Positions 37,660 to 50,991 of a DNA stretch of 64,000 nt are shown here, one piece after another. Both the position numbers and the translations under genes were made by a program. The notes under the pieces are model-generated. The model was not told the origin of the DNA, did not search any database, and saw only the letters and a program-made list of their open reading frames with translations. Position 1 is the first letter of the stretch; every line of letters starts with the position of its first letter. Source of the stretch: Lutraria lutraria (taxonomy: Eukaryota > Mollusca > Bivalvia > Venerida > Mactridae); NCBI GenBank assembly GCA_964023205.1, contig OZ026840.1, forward strand, positions 26,726,064 through 26,790,063. Reading direction: 5' to 3'.

Positions 37660-38960
37660 GTAAAACATGTCAAGTTTACAGTAATATGAAACCAATCAAC
37701 CGAACACGTGCACAAATACCTTGATATATATGTTCCGATTCTCGTCAGACAGTGTGCCGCTGTGGCGCAGTCGGTAGAGCGTCGGACATTGAAAGCTTTC
37801 GTGTACATTTTGTGGCGGGTTCGAGCCCGGCCACATGTCAATTTTTTATTATTTTTATTTAGCGTTATACAGGCTACAAAGCGTTACGCAATCGCTTGGA
37901 GTTTGTTTCTTGCAATTAAGAATGAAATAGAAACAACATATTGTGTACGTTTTGCATTAATACTCAGTTACTACTTGTACAATTGTGTCTAGCGGTACGA
38001 CGGATATATTTCTACTCTAAGTTTGCTAAATATCTATTAATTGCAGATCTCTGCAATAATAGCGATTGCTATTCGCATATCACAAGGGGCTTACTTAAAC
38101 GAAACCAGCCACATGGCGTTAGTTTGATATGTTGCACTATGCACCAGTCAATGCTATTGTATCGTGCTATTATTACGTGTTGGGTTATTGTCGTTGGCAA
38201 CAATGTGCATAATTATGGTATATAGGTATCTTAGTGTGAATTTCACAAGCAGCGCGGGTCGTAGATGGACTTGTCTATGTTCTTTAGTGGTTGAAACTGA
38301 ACGATTTCATTTGATATTAGTTATATAGAGACTGAGCATGTACGGTTACATGGGTATGTAAGACGGACATATGGTGAATCAGTATACATGCAATAGTTGA
38401 GTAAGTGTAATGGTTAATTAGTGCATGCACATTGGTGTGCTTGCATTACCGAATTGCATTTGTTTAAAAACTATCAGTCTGAGAAAAGTGGAACCGACTA
38501 ATCGCAGAACAATTCCAAATCGAATGAGGGAGACCAGGCACCGCATTGAAATTGTGTATGCTATATTTGCGAACTTAACACATTAAGAATGTAAGTAAGC
38601 AGATGCGGAGAGAACTGTCTGACTGATTTGGGGGCCGTCTTGTGTCAAACACCCCCTACGCCCCATGCTTGGTAGGAACTATATAAGCCCGGATATGTGT
38701 AAGAATACGACTTAACTGAAAATGTCATTCATCGTTTTACAATCTCAGATTGCATGCAGTTGGTAGATATATACTTGGTAAGATGCACACATTTTTTGTC
38801 ACACCCTGTAGGTAACAAACACGCATAAGCGTGCATCGTCAACAAAGGGAAGTAACCCAATTGCGTACAGGAAACGCACAACCAGAGTATCTAGTACTGC
38901 ATGGGAAATGTTTATATGGTCATATATCCACGTATGCATGTTATAATAAATTTTGAAAGC
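37660..38960 (+). repeat. Monomer 30
   Basis: tRNA-like element at 37756-37839. The first copy of the 2,763-bp duplication begins inside it, between about 38115 and 38407. Confidence 0.96.
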
Positions 38961-40261
38961 GTAAAACATGTCAAGTTTACAGTAATATGAAACCAATCAA
39001 CCGAACACGTGCACAAATACCTTGATATATATGTTCCGATTCTCGTCAGACAGTGTGCCGCTGTAGCGCAGTCGGTAGAGCGTCGGACATTGAAAGCTTT
39101 CGTGTACATTTTGTGGCGGGTTCGAGCCCGGCCACGTGTCAATTTTTTTATTTTTTTATTTAGCGTTATACAGGCTACAAAGCGTTACGCAATCGCTTGG
39201 AGTTTGTTTCTTGCAATTAAGAATGAAATAGAAACAACATATTGTGTACGTTTTGCATTAATACTCAGTTACTACTTGTACAATTGTGTCTAGCGGTACG
39301 ACGGATATATTTCTACTCTAAGTTCGCTAAATATCTATTAATTGCAGATCTCTGCAATAACAGCGATTGCTATTCGCATATCACAAGGGGCTTACTTAAA
39401 CGAAACCAGCCATATGGCGTTAGTTTGATATGTTGCACTATGCACCAGTCAATGCTATTGTATCGTGCTATTATTACGTGTTGGGTTATTGTCGTTGGCA
39501 ACAATGTGCATAATTATGGTATATAGGTATCTTAGTGTGAATTTCACAAGCAGCGCGGGTCGTAGATGGACTTGTCTATGTTCTTTAGTGGTTGAAACTG
39601 AACGATTTCATTTGATATTAGTTATATAGAGACTGAGCATGTACGGTTACATGGGTATGTAAGACGGACATATGGTGAATCAGTATACATGCAATAGTTG
39701 AGTAAGTGTAATGGTTAGTTAGTGCATGCACATTGGTGTGCTTGCATTACCGAATTGCATTTGTTTAAAAACTATCAGTCTGAGAAAAGTGGAACCGACT
39801 AATCGCAGAACAATTCCAAATCGAATGAGGGAGACCAGGCACCGCATTGAAATTGTGTATGCTATATTTGCGAACTTAACACATTAAGAATGTAAGTAAG
39901 CAGATGCGCAGAGAACTGTCTGACTGATTTGGGGGCCGTCTTGTGTCAAACACCCCCTACGCCCCATGCTTGGTAGGAACTATATAAGCCCGGATATGTG
40001 TAAGAATACGACTTAACTGAAAATGTCATTCATCGTTTTACAATCTCAGATTGCATGCAGTTGGTAGATATATACTTGGTAAGATGCACACAATTTTTGT
40101 CACACCCTGTAGGTAACAAACACACATAAGCGTGCATCGTCAACAAAGGGAAGTAACCCAATTGCGTACAGGAAACGCACAACCAGAGTATCTAGGACTG
40201 CATGGGAAATGGTTATATGGTCATATATCCACGTATGCATGTTATAATAAATTTTGAAAGC
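38961..40261 (+). repeat. Monomer 31
   Basis: tRNA-like element at 39057-39140 with A box TAGCGCAG. AACAGC in the right hairpin, CATATGGCG, ATGCGCAGAG and CACACATAAG are all repeated in monomer 33. Confidence 0.96.
39057..39140 (+). ncRNA. tRNA-like element, A-box variant
   Basis: The A box begins TAGCGCAG. This still satisfies TRGC, so the promoter is probably unaffected; it is a useful marker shared with 41820-41903. Confidence 0.6.
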
Positions 40262-40426
40262 GTAAAACATGTCAAGTTTACAGTAATATGAAACCAATCA
40301 ACCGAACACGTGCACAAATACCTTGATATATATGTTCCGATTCTCGTCAGACAGTGTGCCGCTGTGGCGAAGTCGGTAGAGCGTCGGACATTGAAAGCTT
40401 TCGTGTACATTTTGTGGCGGGTTCGA
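40262..40426 (+). repeat. 161-bp partial duplication, first occurrence
   Basis: The monomer runs from its start to GGTTCGA inside the B box, then jumps back to AACATGTCAAG near the monomer start. The truncated tRNA-like copy (40358-40426) has an A-box C to A at 40370 and only half a B box, so it would not be a complete Pol III promoter. Confidence 0.9.
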
Positions 40427-40518
40427 AACATGTCAAGTTTACAGTAATATGAAACCAATCAACCGAACACGTGCACAAATACCTTGATATATATGTTCCG
40501 ATTCTCGTCAGACAGTGT

Positions 40519-40602
40519 GCCGCTGTGGCGCAGTCGGTAGAGCGTCGGACATTGAAAGCTTTCGTGTACATTTTGTGGCGGGTTCGAGCCCGGCCACGTG
40601 TC
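40519..40602 (+). ncRNA. tRNA-like element, second of a close pair
   Basis: Complete boxes lie 161 bases downstream of a truncated copy, so two A boxes precede one full B box in this monomer. Confidence 0.65.
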
Positions 40603-41723
40603 AATTTTTTATTATTTTTATTTAGCGTTATACAGGCTACAAAGCGTTACGCAATCGCTTGGAGTTTGTTTCTTGCAATTAAGAATGAAATAGAAACAAC
40701 ATATTGTGTACGTTTTGCATTAATACTCAGTTACTACTTGTACAATTGTGTCTAGCGGTACGACGGATATATTTCTACTCTAAGTTCGCTAAATATCTAT
40801 TAATTGCAGATCTCTGCAATAATAGCGATTGCTATTCGCATATCACAAGGGATTTACTTAAACGAAACCAGCCACATGACGTTAGTTTGATATGTTGCAC
40901 TATGCACCAGTCAATGCTATTGTATCGTGCTATTATTACGTGTTGGGTTATTGTCGTTGGCAACAATGTGCATAATTATGGTATATAGGTATCTTAGTGT
41001 GAATTTCACAAGCAGCGCGGGTCGTAGATGGACTTGTCTATGTTCTTTAGTGGTTGAAACTGAACGATTTCATTTGATATTAGTTATATAGAGACTGAGC
41101 ATGTACGGTTACATGGGTATGTAAGACGGACATATGGTGAATCAGTATACATGCAATAGTTGAGTAAGTGTAATGGTTAATTAGTGCATGCACATTGGTG
41201 TGCTTGCATTACCGAATTGCATTTGTTTAAAAACTATCAGTCTGAGAAAAGTGGAACCGACTAATCGCAGAACAATTCCAAATCGAATGAGGGAGACCAG
41301 GCACCGCATTGAAATTGTGTATGCTATATTTGCGAACTTAACACATTAAGAATGTAAGTAAGCAGATGCGGAGAGAACTGTCTGACTGATTTGGGGGCCG
41401 TCTTGTGTCAAACACCCCCTACGCCCCATGCTTGGTAGGAACTATATAAGCCCGGATATGTGTAAGAATACGACTTAACTGAAAATGTCATTCATCGTTT
41501 TACAATCTCAGATTGCATGCAGTTGGTAGATATATACTTGGTAAGATGCACACATTTTTTGTCACACCCTGTAGGTAACAAACACGCATAAGCGTGCATC
41601 GTCAACAAAGGGAAGTAACCCAATTGCGTACAGGAAACGCACAACCAGAGTATCTAGTACTGCATGGGAAATGTTTATATGGTCATATATCCACGTATGC
41701 ATGTTATAATAAATTTTGAAAGC

Positions 41724-43024
41724 GTAAAACATGTCAAGTTTACAGTAATATGAAACCAATCAACCGAACACGTGCACAAATACCTTGATATATATGTTCC
41801 GATTCTCGTCAGACAGTGTGCCGCTGTAGCGCAGTCGGTAGAGCGTCGGACATTGAAAGCTTTCGTGTACATTTTGTGGCGGGTTCGAGCCCGGCCACGT
41901 GTCAATTTTTTTATTTTTTTATTTAGCGTTATACAGGCTACAAAGCGTTACGCAATCGCTTGGAGTTTGTTTCTTGCAATTAAGAATGAAATAGAAACAA
42001 CATATTGTGTACGTTTTGCATTAATACTCAGTTACTACTTGTACAATTGTGTCTAGCGGTACGACGGATATATTTCTACTCTAAGTTCGCTAAATATCTA
42101 TTAATTGCAGATCTCTGCAATAACAGCGATTGCTATTCGCATATCACAAGGGGCTTACTTAAACGAAACCAGCCATATGGCGTTAGTTTGATATGTTGCA
42201 CTATGCACCAGTCAATGCTATTGTATCGTGCTATTATTACGTGTTGGGTTATTGTCGTTGGCAACAATATGCATAATTATGGTATATAGGTATCTTAGTG
42301 TGAATTTCACAAGCAGCGCGGGTCGTAGATGGACTTGTCTATGTTCTTTAGTGGTTGAAACTGAACGATTTCATTTGATATTAGTTATATAGAGACTGAG
42401 CATGTACGGTTACATGGGTATGTAAGACGGACATATGGTGAATCAGTATACATGCAATAGTTGAGTAAGTGTAATGGTTAGTTAGTGCATGCACATTGGT
42501 GTGCTTGCATTACCGAATTGCATTTGTTTAAAAACTATCAGTCTGAGAAAAGTGGAACCGACTAATCGCAGAACAATTCCAAATCGAATGAGGGAGACCA
42601 GGCACCGCATTGAAATTGTGTATGCTATATTTGCGAACTTAACACATTAAGAATGTAAGTAAGCAGATGCGCAGAGAACTGTCTGACTGATTTGGGGGCC
42701 GTCTTGTGTCAAACACCCCCTACGCCCCATGCTTGGTAGGAACTATATAAGCCCGGATATGTGTAAGAATACGACTTAACTGAAAATGTCATTCATCGTT
42801 TTACAATCTCAGATTGCATGCAGTTGGTAGATATATACTTGGTAAGATGCACACAATTTTTGTCACACCCTGTAGGTAACAAACACACATAAGCGTGCAT
42901 CGTCAACAAAGGGAAGTAACCCAATTGCGTACAGGAAACGCACAACCAGAGTATCTAGGACTGCATGGGAAATGGTTATATGGTCATATATCCACGTATG
43001 CATGTTATAATAAATTTTGAAAGC
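41724..43024 (+). repeat. Monomer 33
   Basis: tRNA-like element at 41820-41903 with A-box G to A at 41828. Near-identical to monomer 31; CAATATGCAT near 42267 is private. Confidence 0.96.
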
Positions 43025-43189
43025 GTAAAACATGTCAAGTTTACAGTAATATGAAACCAATCAACCGAACACGTGCACAAATACCTTGATATATATGTTC
43101 CGATTCTCGTCAGACAGTGTGCCGCTGTGGCGAAGTCGGTAGAGCGTCGGACATTGAAAGCTTTCGTGTACATTTTGTGGCGGGTTCGA
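43025..43189 (+). repeat. 161-bp partial duplication, second occurrence
   Basis: Identical junction TTCGAAACATG and identical A-box C to A (43133) show that this is a copy of the event at 40426, carried along by the 2,763-bp duplication. Confidence 0.9.
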
Positions 43190-43281
43190 AACATGTCAAG
43201 TTTACAGTAATATGAAACCAATCAACCGAACACGTGCACAAATACCTTGATATATATGTTCCGATTCTCGTCAGACAGTGT

Positions 43282-43365
43282 GCCGCTGTGGCGCAGTCGG
43301 TAGAGCGTCGGACATTGAAAGCTTTCGTGTACATTTTGTGGCGGGTTCGAGCCCGGCCACGTGTC
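43282..43365 (+). ncRNA. tRNA-like element, second of a close pair (duplicate)
   Basis: Same arrangement as the pair at 40358-40602, with intact A and B boxes. Confidence 0.65.
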
Positions 43366-44486
43366 AATTTTTTATTATTTTTATTTAGCGTTATACAGGC
43401 TACAAAGCGTTACGCAATCGCTTGGAGTTTGTTTCTTGCAATTAAGAATGAAATAGAAACAACATATTGTGTACGTTTTGCATTAATACTCAGTTACTAC
43501 TTGTACAATTGTGTCTAGCGGTACGACGGATATATTTCTACTCTAAGTTCGCTAAATATCTATTAATTGCAGATCTCTGCAATAATAGCGATTGCTATTC
43601 GCATATCACAAGGGGCTTACTTAAACGAAACCAGCCACATGACGTTAGTTTGATATGTTGCACTATGCACCAGTCAATGCTATTGTATCGTGCTATTATT
43701 ACGTGTTGGGTTATTGTCGTTGGCAACAATGTGCATAATTATGGTATATAGGTATCTTAGTGTGAATTTCACAAGCAGCGCGGGTCGTAGATGGACTTGT
43801 CTATGTTCTTTAGTGGTTGAAACTGAACGATTTCATTTGATATTAGTTATATAGAGACTGAGCATGTACGGTTACATGGGTATGTAAGACGGACATATGG
43901 TGAATCAGTATACATGCAATAGTTGAGTAAGTATAATGGTTTGTTAGTGCATGCACATTGGTGTGCTTGCATTACCGAATTGCATTTGTTTAAAAACTAT
44001 CAGTCTGAGAAAAGTGGAACCGACTAATCGCAGAACAATTCCAAATCGAATGAGGGAGACCAGGCACCGCATTGAAATTGTGTATGCTATATTTGCGAAC
44101 TTAACACATTAAGAATGTAAGTAAGCAGATGCGGAGAGAACTGTCTGACTGATTTGGGGGCCGTCTTGTGTCAAACACCCCCTACGCCCCATGCTTGGTA
44201 GGAACTATATAAGCCCGGATATGTGTAAGAATACGACTTAACTGAAAATGTCATTCATCGTTTTACAATCTCAGATTGCATGCAGTTGGTAGATATATAC
44301 TTGGTAAGATGCACACAATTTTTGTCACACCCTGTAGGTAACAAACACGCATAAGCGTGCATCGTCAACAAAGGGAAGTAACCCAATTGCGTACAGGAAA
44401 CGCACAACCAGAGTATCTAGGACTGCATGGGAAATGGTTATATGGTCATATATCCACGTATGCATGTTATAATAAATTTTGAAAGC

Positions 44487-45787
44487 GTAAAACATGTCAA
44501 GTTTACAGTAATATGAAACCAATCAACCGAACACGTGCACAAATACCTTGATATATATGTTCCGATTCTCGTCAGACAGTGTGCCGCTGTGGCGCAGTCG
44601 GTAGAGCGTCGGACATTGAAAGCTTTCGTGTACATTTTGTGGCGGGTTCGAGCCCGGCCACATGTCAATTTTTTATTTTTTTTATTTAGCGTTATACAGG
44701 CTACAAAGCGTTACGCAATCGCTTGGAGTTTGTTTCTTGCAATTAAGAATGAAATAGAAACAACATATTGTGTACGTTTTGCATTAATACTCAGTTACTA
44801 CTTGTACAATTGTGTCTAGCGGTACGACGGATATATTTCTACTCTAAGTTCGCTAAATATCTATTAATTGCAGATCTCTGCAATAATAGCGATTGCTATT
44901 CGCATATCACAAGGGGCTTACTTAAACGAAACCAGCCACATGGCGTTAGTTTGATATGTTGCACTATGCACCAGTCAATGCTATTGTATCGTGCTATTAT
45001 TACGTGTTGGGTTATTGTCGTTGGCAACAATGTGCATAATTATGGTATATAGGTATCTTAGTGTGAATTTCACAAGCAGCGCGGGTCGTAGATGGACTTG
45101 TCTATGTTCTTTAGTGGTTGAAACTGAACGATTTCATTTGATATTAGTTATATAGAGACTGAGCATGTACGGTTACATGGGTATGTAAGACGGACATATG
45201 GTGAATCAGTATACATGCAATAGTTGAGTAAGTGTAATGGTTAATTAGTGCATGCACATTGGTGTGCTTGCATTACCGAATTGCATTTGTTTAAAAACTA
45301 TCAGTCTGAGAAAAGTGGAACCGACTAATCGCAGAACAATTCCAAATCGAATGAGGGAGACCAGGCACCGCATTGAAATTGTGTATGCTATATTTGCGAA
45401 CTTAACACATTAAGAATGTAAGTAAGCAGATGCGGAGAGAACTGTCTGACTGATTTGGGGGCCGTCTTGTGTCAAACACCCCCTACGCCCCATGCTTGGT
45501 AGGAACTATATAAGCCCGGATATGTGTAAGAATACGACTTAACTGAAAATGTCATTCATCGTTTTACAATCTCAGATTGCATGCAGTTGGTAGATATATA
45601 CTTGGTAAGATGCACACATTTTTTGTCACACCCTGTAGGTAACAAACACGCATAAGCGTGCATCGTCAACAAAGGGAAGTAACCCAATTGCGTACAGGAA
45701 ACGCACAACCAGAGTATCTAGTACTGCATGGGAAATGTTTATATGGTCATATATCCACGTATGCATGTTATAATAAATTTTGAAAGC
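44487..45787 (+). repeat. Monomer 35
   Basis: tRNA-like element at 44583-44666, CACATG end, T6-A-T8 tract. Confidence 0.96.
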
Positions 45788-47088
45788 GTAAAACATGTCA
45801 AGTTTACAGTAATATGAAACCAATCAACCGAACACGTGCACAAATACCTTGATATATATGTTCCGATTCTCGTCAGACAGTGTGCCGCTGTGGCGCAGTC
45901 GGAAGAGCGTCGGACATTGAAAGCTTTCGTGTACATTTTGTGGCGGGTTCGAGCCCGGCCACGTGTCAATTTTTTATTTTTTTTATTTAGCGTTATACAG
46001 GCTACAAAGCGTTACGCAATCGCTTGGAGTTTGTTTCTTGCAATTAAGAATGAAATAGAAACAACATATTGTGTACGTTTTGCATTAATACTCAGTTACT
46101 ACTTGTACAATTGTGTCTAGCGGTACGACGGATATATTTCTACTCTAAGTTCGCTAAATATCTATTAATTGCAGATCTCTGCAATAATAGCGATTGCTAT
46201 TCGCATATCACAAGGGGCTTACTTAAACGAAACCAGCCACATGGCGTTAGTTTGATATGTTGCACTATGCACCAGTCAATGCTATTGTATCGTGCTATTA
46301 TTACGTGTTGGGTTATTGTCGTTGGCAACAATGTGCATAATTATGGTATATAGGTATCTTAGTGTGAATTTCATAAGCAGCGCGGGTCGTATATGGACTT
46401 GTCTATGTTCTTTAGTGGTTGTAACTGAACGATTTCATTTGATATTAGTTATATAGAGACTGAGCATGTACGGTTACATGGGTATGTAAGACGGACATAT
46501 GGTGAATCAGTATACATGCAATAGTTGAGTAAGTATAATGGTTTGTTAGTGCATGCACATTGGTGTGCTTGCATTACCGAATAGCATTTGTTTAAAAACT
46601 ATCAGTCTGAGAAAAGTGGAACCGACTAATCGCAGAACAATTCCAAATCGAATGAGGGAGACCAGGCACCGCATTGAAATTGTGTATGCTATATTTGCGA
46701 AATTAACACATTAAGAATGTAAGTAAGCAGATGCGGAGAGAACTGTCTGACTGATTTGGGGGCCGTCTTGTGTCAAACACCCCCTACGCCCCATGCTTGG
46801 TAGGAACTATATAAGCCCGGATATGTGTAAGAATACGACTTAACTGAAAATGTCATTCATCGTTTTACAATCTCAGATTGCATGCAGTTGGTAGATATAT
46901 ACTTGGTAAGATGCACACATTTTTTGTCACACCCTGTAGGTAACAAACACGCATAAGCGTGCATCGTCAACAAAGGGAAGTAACCCAATTGCGTACAGGA
47001 AACGCACAACCAGAGTATCTAGTACTGCATGGGAAATGTTTATATGGTCATATATCCACGTATGCATGTTATAATAAATTTTGAAAGC
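45788..47088 (+). repeat. Monomer 36
   Basis: tRNA-like element at 45884-45967 with GGAAGAGCG (T to A at 45903) just after the A box. TTCATAAGC and GAAATTAAC are private. Confidence 0.96.
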
Positions 47089-48389
47089 GTAAAACATGTC
47101 AAGTTTACAGTAATATGAAACCAATCAACCGAACACGTGCACAAATACCTTGATATATATGTTCCGATTCTCGTCAGACAGTGTGCCGCTGTGGCGCAGT
47201 CGGTAGAGCGTCGGACATTGAAAGCTTTCGTGTACATTTTGTGGCGGGTTCGAGCCCGGCCACGTGTCAATTTTTTATTTTTTTTATTTAGCGTTATACA
47301 GGCTACAAAGCGTTACGCAATCGCTTGGAGTTTGTTTCTTGCAATTAAGAATGAAATAGAAACAACATATTGTGTACGTTTTGCATTAATACTCAGTTAC
47401 TACTTGTACAATTGTGTCTAGCGGTACGACGGATATATTTCTACTCTAAGTTCGCTAAATATCTATTAATTGCAGATCTCTGCAATAATAGCGATTGCTA
47501 TTCGCATATCACAAGGGGCTTACTTAAACGAAACCAGCCACATGGCGTTAGTTTGATATGTTGCACTATGCACCAGTCAATGCTATTGTATCGTGCTATT
47601 ATTACGTGTTGGGTTATTGTCGTTGGCAACAATGTGCATAATTATGGTATATAGGTATCTTAGTGTGAATTTCACAAGCAGCGCGGGTCGTAGATGGACT
47701 TGTCTATGTTCTTTAGTGGTTGTAACTGAACGATTTCATTTGATATTAGTTATATAGAGACTGAGCATGTACGGTTACATGGGTATGTAAGACGGACATA
47801 TGGTGAATCAGTATACATGCAATAGTTGAGTAAGTATAATGGTTTGTTAGTGCATGCACATTGGTGTGCTTGCATTACCGAATTGCATTTGTTTAAAAAC
47901 TATCAGTCTGAGAAAAGTGGAACCGACTAATCGCAGAACAATTCCAAATCGAATGAGGGAGACCAGGCACCGCATTGAAATTGTGTATGCTATATTTGCG
48001 AACTTAACACATTAAGAATGTAAGTAAGCAGATGCGGAGAGAACTGTCTGACTGATTTGGGGGCCGTCTTGTGTCAAACACCCCCTACGCCCCATGCTTG
48101 GTAGGAACTATATAAGCCCGGATATGTGTAAGAATACGACTTAACTGAAAATGTCATTCATCGTTTTACAATCTCAGATTGCATGCAGTTGGTAGATATA
48201 TACTTGGTAAGATGCACACATTTTTTGTCACACCCTGTAGGTAACAAACACGCATAAGCGTGCATCGTCAACAAAGGGAACTAACCCAATTGCGTACAGG
48301 AAACGCACAACCAGAGTTTCTAGGACTGCATGGGAAATGGTTATATGGTCATATATCCACGTATGCATGTTATAATAAATTTTGAAAGC
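47089..48389 (+). repeat. Monomer 37
   Basis: tRNA-like element at 47185-47268. GGGAACTAACC and GAGTTTCTAGG near its end recur in the next monomer. Confidence 0.96.
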
Positions 48390-49690
48390 GTAAAACATGT
48401 CAAGTTTACAGTAATATGAAACCAATCAACCGAACACGTGCACAAATACCTTGATATATATGTTCCGATTCTCGTCAGACAGTGTGCCGCTGTGGCGCAG
48501 TCGGTAGAGCGTCGGACATTGAAAGCTTTCGTGTACATTTTGTGGCGGGTTCGAGCCCGGCCACGTGTCAATTTTTTATTTTTGTTATTTAGCGTTATAC
48601 AGGCTACAAAGCGTTACGCAATCGCTTGGAGTTTGTTTCTTGCAATTAAGAATGAAATAGAAACAACATATTGTGTACGTTTTGCATTAATACTCAGTTA
48701 CTACTTGTACAATTGTGTCTAGCGGTACGACGGATATATTTCTACTCTAAGTTCGCTAAATATCTATTAATTGCAGATCTCTGCAATAATAGCGATTGCT
48801 ATTCGCATATCACAAGGGGCTTACTTAAACGAAACCAGCCACATGGCGTTAGTTTGATATGTTGCACTATGCACCAGTCAATGCTATTGTATCGTGCTAT
48901 TATTACGTGTTGGGTTATTGTCGTTGGCAACAATGTGCATAATTATGGTATATAGGTATCTTAGTGTGAATTTCACAAGCAGCGCGGGTCGTAGATGGAC
49001 TTGTCTATGTTCTTTAGTGGTTGTAACTGAACGATTTCATTTGATATTAGTTATATAGAGACTGAGCATGTACGGTTACATGGGTATGTAAGACGGACAT
49101 ATGGTGAATCAGTATACATGCAATAGTTGAGTAAGTATAATGGTTTGTTAGTGCATGCACATTGGTGTGCTTGCATTACCGAATTGCATTTGTTTAAAAA
49201 CTATCAGTCTGAGAAAAGTGGAACCGACTAATGGCAGAACAATTCCAAATCGAATGAGGGAGACCAGGCACCGCATTGAAATTGTGTATGCTATATTTGC
49301 GAACTTAACACATTAAGAATGTAAGTAAGCAGATGCGGAGAGAACTGTCTGACTGATTTGGGGGCCGTCTTGTGTCAAACACCCCCTACGCCCCATGCTT
49401 GGTAGGAACTATATAAGCCCGGATATGTGTAAGAATACGACTTAACTGAAAATGTCATTCATCGTTTTACAATCTCAGATTGCATGCAGTTGGTAGATAT
49501 ATACTTGGTAAGATGCACACATTTTTTGTCACACCCTGTAGGTAACAAACACGCATAAGCGTGCATCGTCAACAAAGGGAACTAACCCAATTGCGTACAG
49601 GAAACGCACAACCAGAGTTTCTAGGACTGCATGGGAAATGGTTATATGGTCATATATCCACGTATGCATGTTATAATAAATTTTGAAAGC
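48390..49690 (+). repeat. Monomer 38
   Basis: tRNA-like element at 48486-48569; the second T run is split by G. Adjacent sister of monomer 37. Confidence 0.96.
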
Positions 49691-50991
49691 GTAAAACATG
49701 TCAAGTTTACAGTAATATGAAACCAATCAACCGAACACGTGCACAAATACCTTGATATATATGTTCCGATTCTCGTCAGACAGTGTGCCGCTGTGGCGCA
49801 GTCGGTAGAGCGTCGGACATTGAAAGCTTTCGTGTACATTTTGTGGCGGGTTCGAGCCCGGCCACGTGTCAATTTTTTATTATTTTTATTTAGCGTTATA
49901 CAGGCTACAAAGCGTTACGCAATCGCTTGGAGTTTGTTTCTTGCAATTAAGAATGAAATAGAAACAACATATTGTGTACGTTTTGCATTAATACTCAGTT
50001 ACTACTTGTACAATTGTGTCTAGCGGTACGACGGATATATTTCTACTCTAAGTTCGCTAAATATCTATTAATTGCAGATCTCTGCAATAATAGCGATTGC
50101 TATTCGCATATCACAAGGGGTTTACTTAAACGAAACCAGCCACATGACGTTAGTTTGATATGTTGCACTATGCACCAGTCAATGCTATTGTATCGTGCTA
50201 TTATTACGTGTTGGGTTATTGTCGTTGGCAACAATGTGCATAATTATGGTATATAGGTATCTTAGTGTGAATTTCACAAGCAGAGCGCATCGTAGATGGA
50301 CTTGTCTATGTTCTTTAGTGGTTGAAACTGAACGATTTCATTTGATATTAGTTATATAGAGACTGAGCATGTACGGTTACATGGGTATGTAAGACGGACA
50401 TATGGTGAATCAGTATACATGCAATAGTTGAGTAAGTGTAATGGTTAGTTAGTGCATGCACATTGGTGTGCTTGCATTACCGAATTGAATTTGTTTAAAA
50501 ACTATCAGTCTGAGAAAAGTGGAACCGACTAATCGCAGAACAATTCCAAATCGAATGAGGGAGACCAGGCACCGCATTGAAATTGTGTATGCTATATTTG
50601 CGAACTTAACACATTAAGAATGTAAGTAAGCAGATGCGGAGAGAACTGTCTGACTGATTTGGGGGCCGTCTTGTGTCAAACACCCCCTACGCCCCATGCT
50701 TGGTAGGAACTATATAAGCCCGGATATGTGTAAGAATACGACTTAACTGAAAATGTCATTCATCGTTTTACAATCTCAGATTGCATGCAGTTGGTAGATA
50801 TATACTTGGTAAGATGCAAACATTTTTTGTCACACCCTGTAGGTAACAAACACGCATAAGCGTGCATCGTCAACAAAGGGAAGTAACCCAATTGCGTACA
50901 GGAAACGCACAACCAGAGTATCTAGGACTGCATGGGAAATGGTTATATGGTCATATATCCACGTATGCATGTTATAATAAATTTTGAAAGC
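49691..50991 (+). repeat. Monomer 39
   Basis: tRNA-like element at 49787-49870. Shares the features listed for monomer 29. GCAGAGCGCATCG and GATGCAAACATT are private. Confidence 0.96.

Larger units (their letters stand above)
40262..41723 (+). repeat. Monomer 32, 1,462 bp with internal duplication
   Basis: The first 165 bases are present twice. The truncated tRNA-like copy is at 40358-40426 and the complete one at 40519-40602. CAAGGGATTTAC near 40845 is private. Confidence 0.97.
38115..43924 (+). repeat. 2,763-bp tandem duplication block
   Basis: Monomers 31-32 and 33-34 share all diagnostic variants at a fixed distance of 2,763 bases (for example 39065/41828, 40370/43133, 38891/41654). The outer limits given are the nearest discordant sites, so the true block edges lie inside them. 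Confidence 0.88.
43025..44486 (+). repeat. Monomer 34, 1,462 bp with internal duplication
   Basis: Same junction as monomer 32. Truncated tRNA-like copy at 43121-43189, complete copy at 43282-43365. Its later part differs from monomer 32 (GTATAATGGTTTG instead of GTGTAATGGTTAATT), placing the duplication end before about 43924. Confidence 0.97.
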
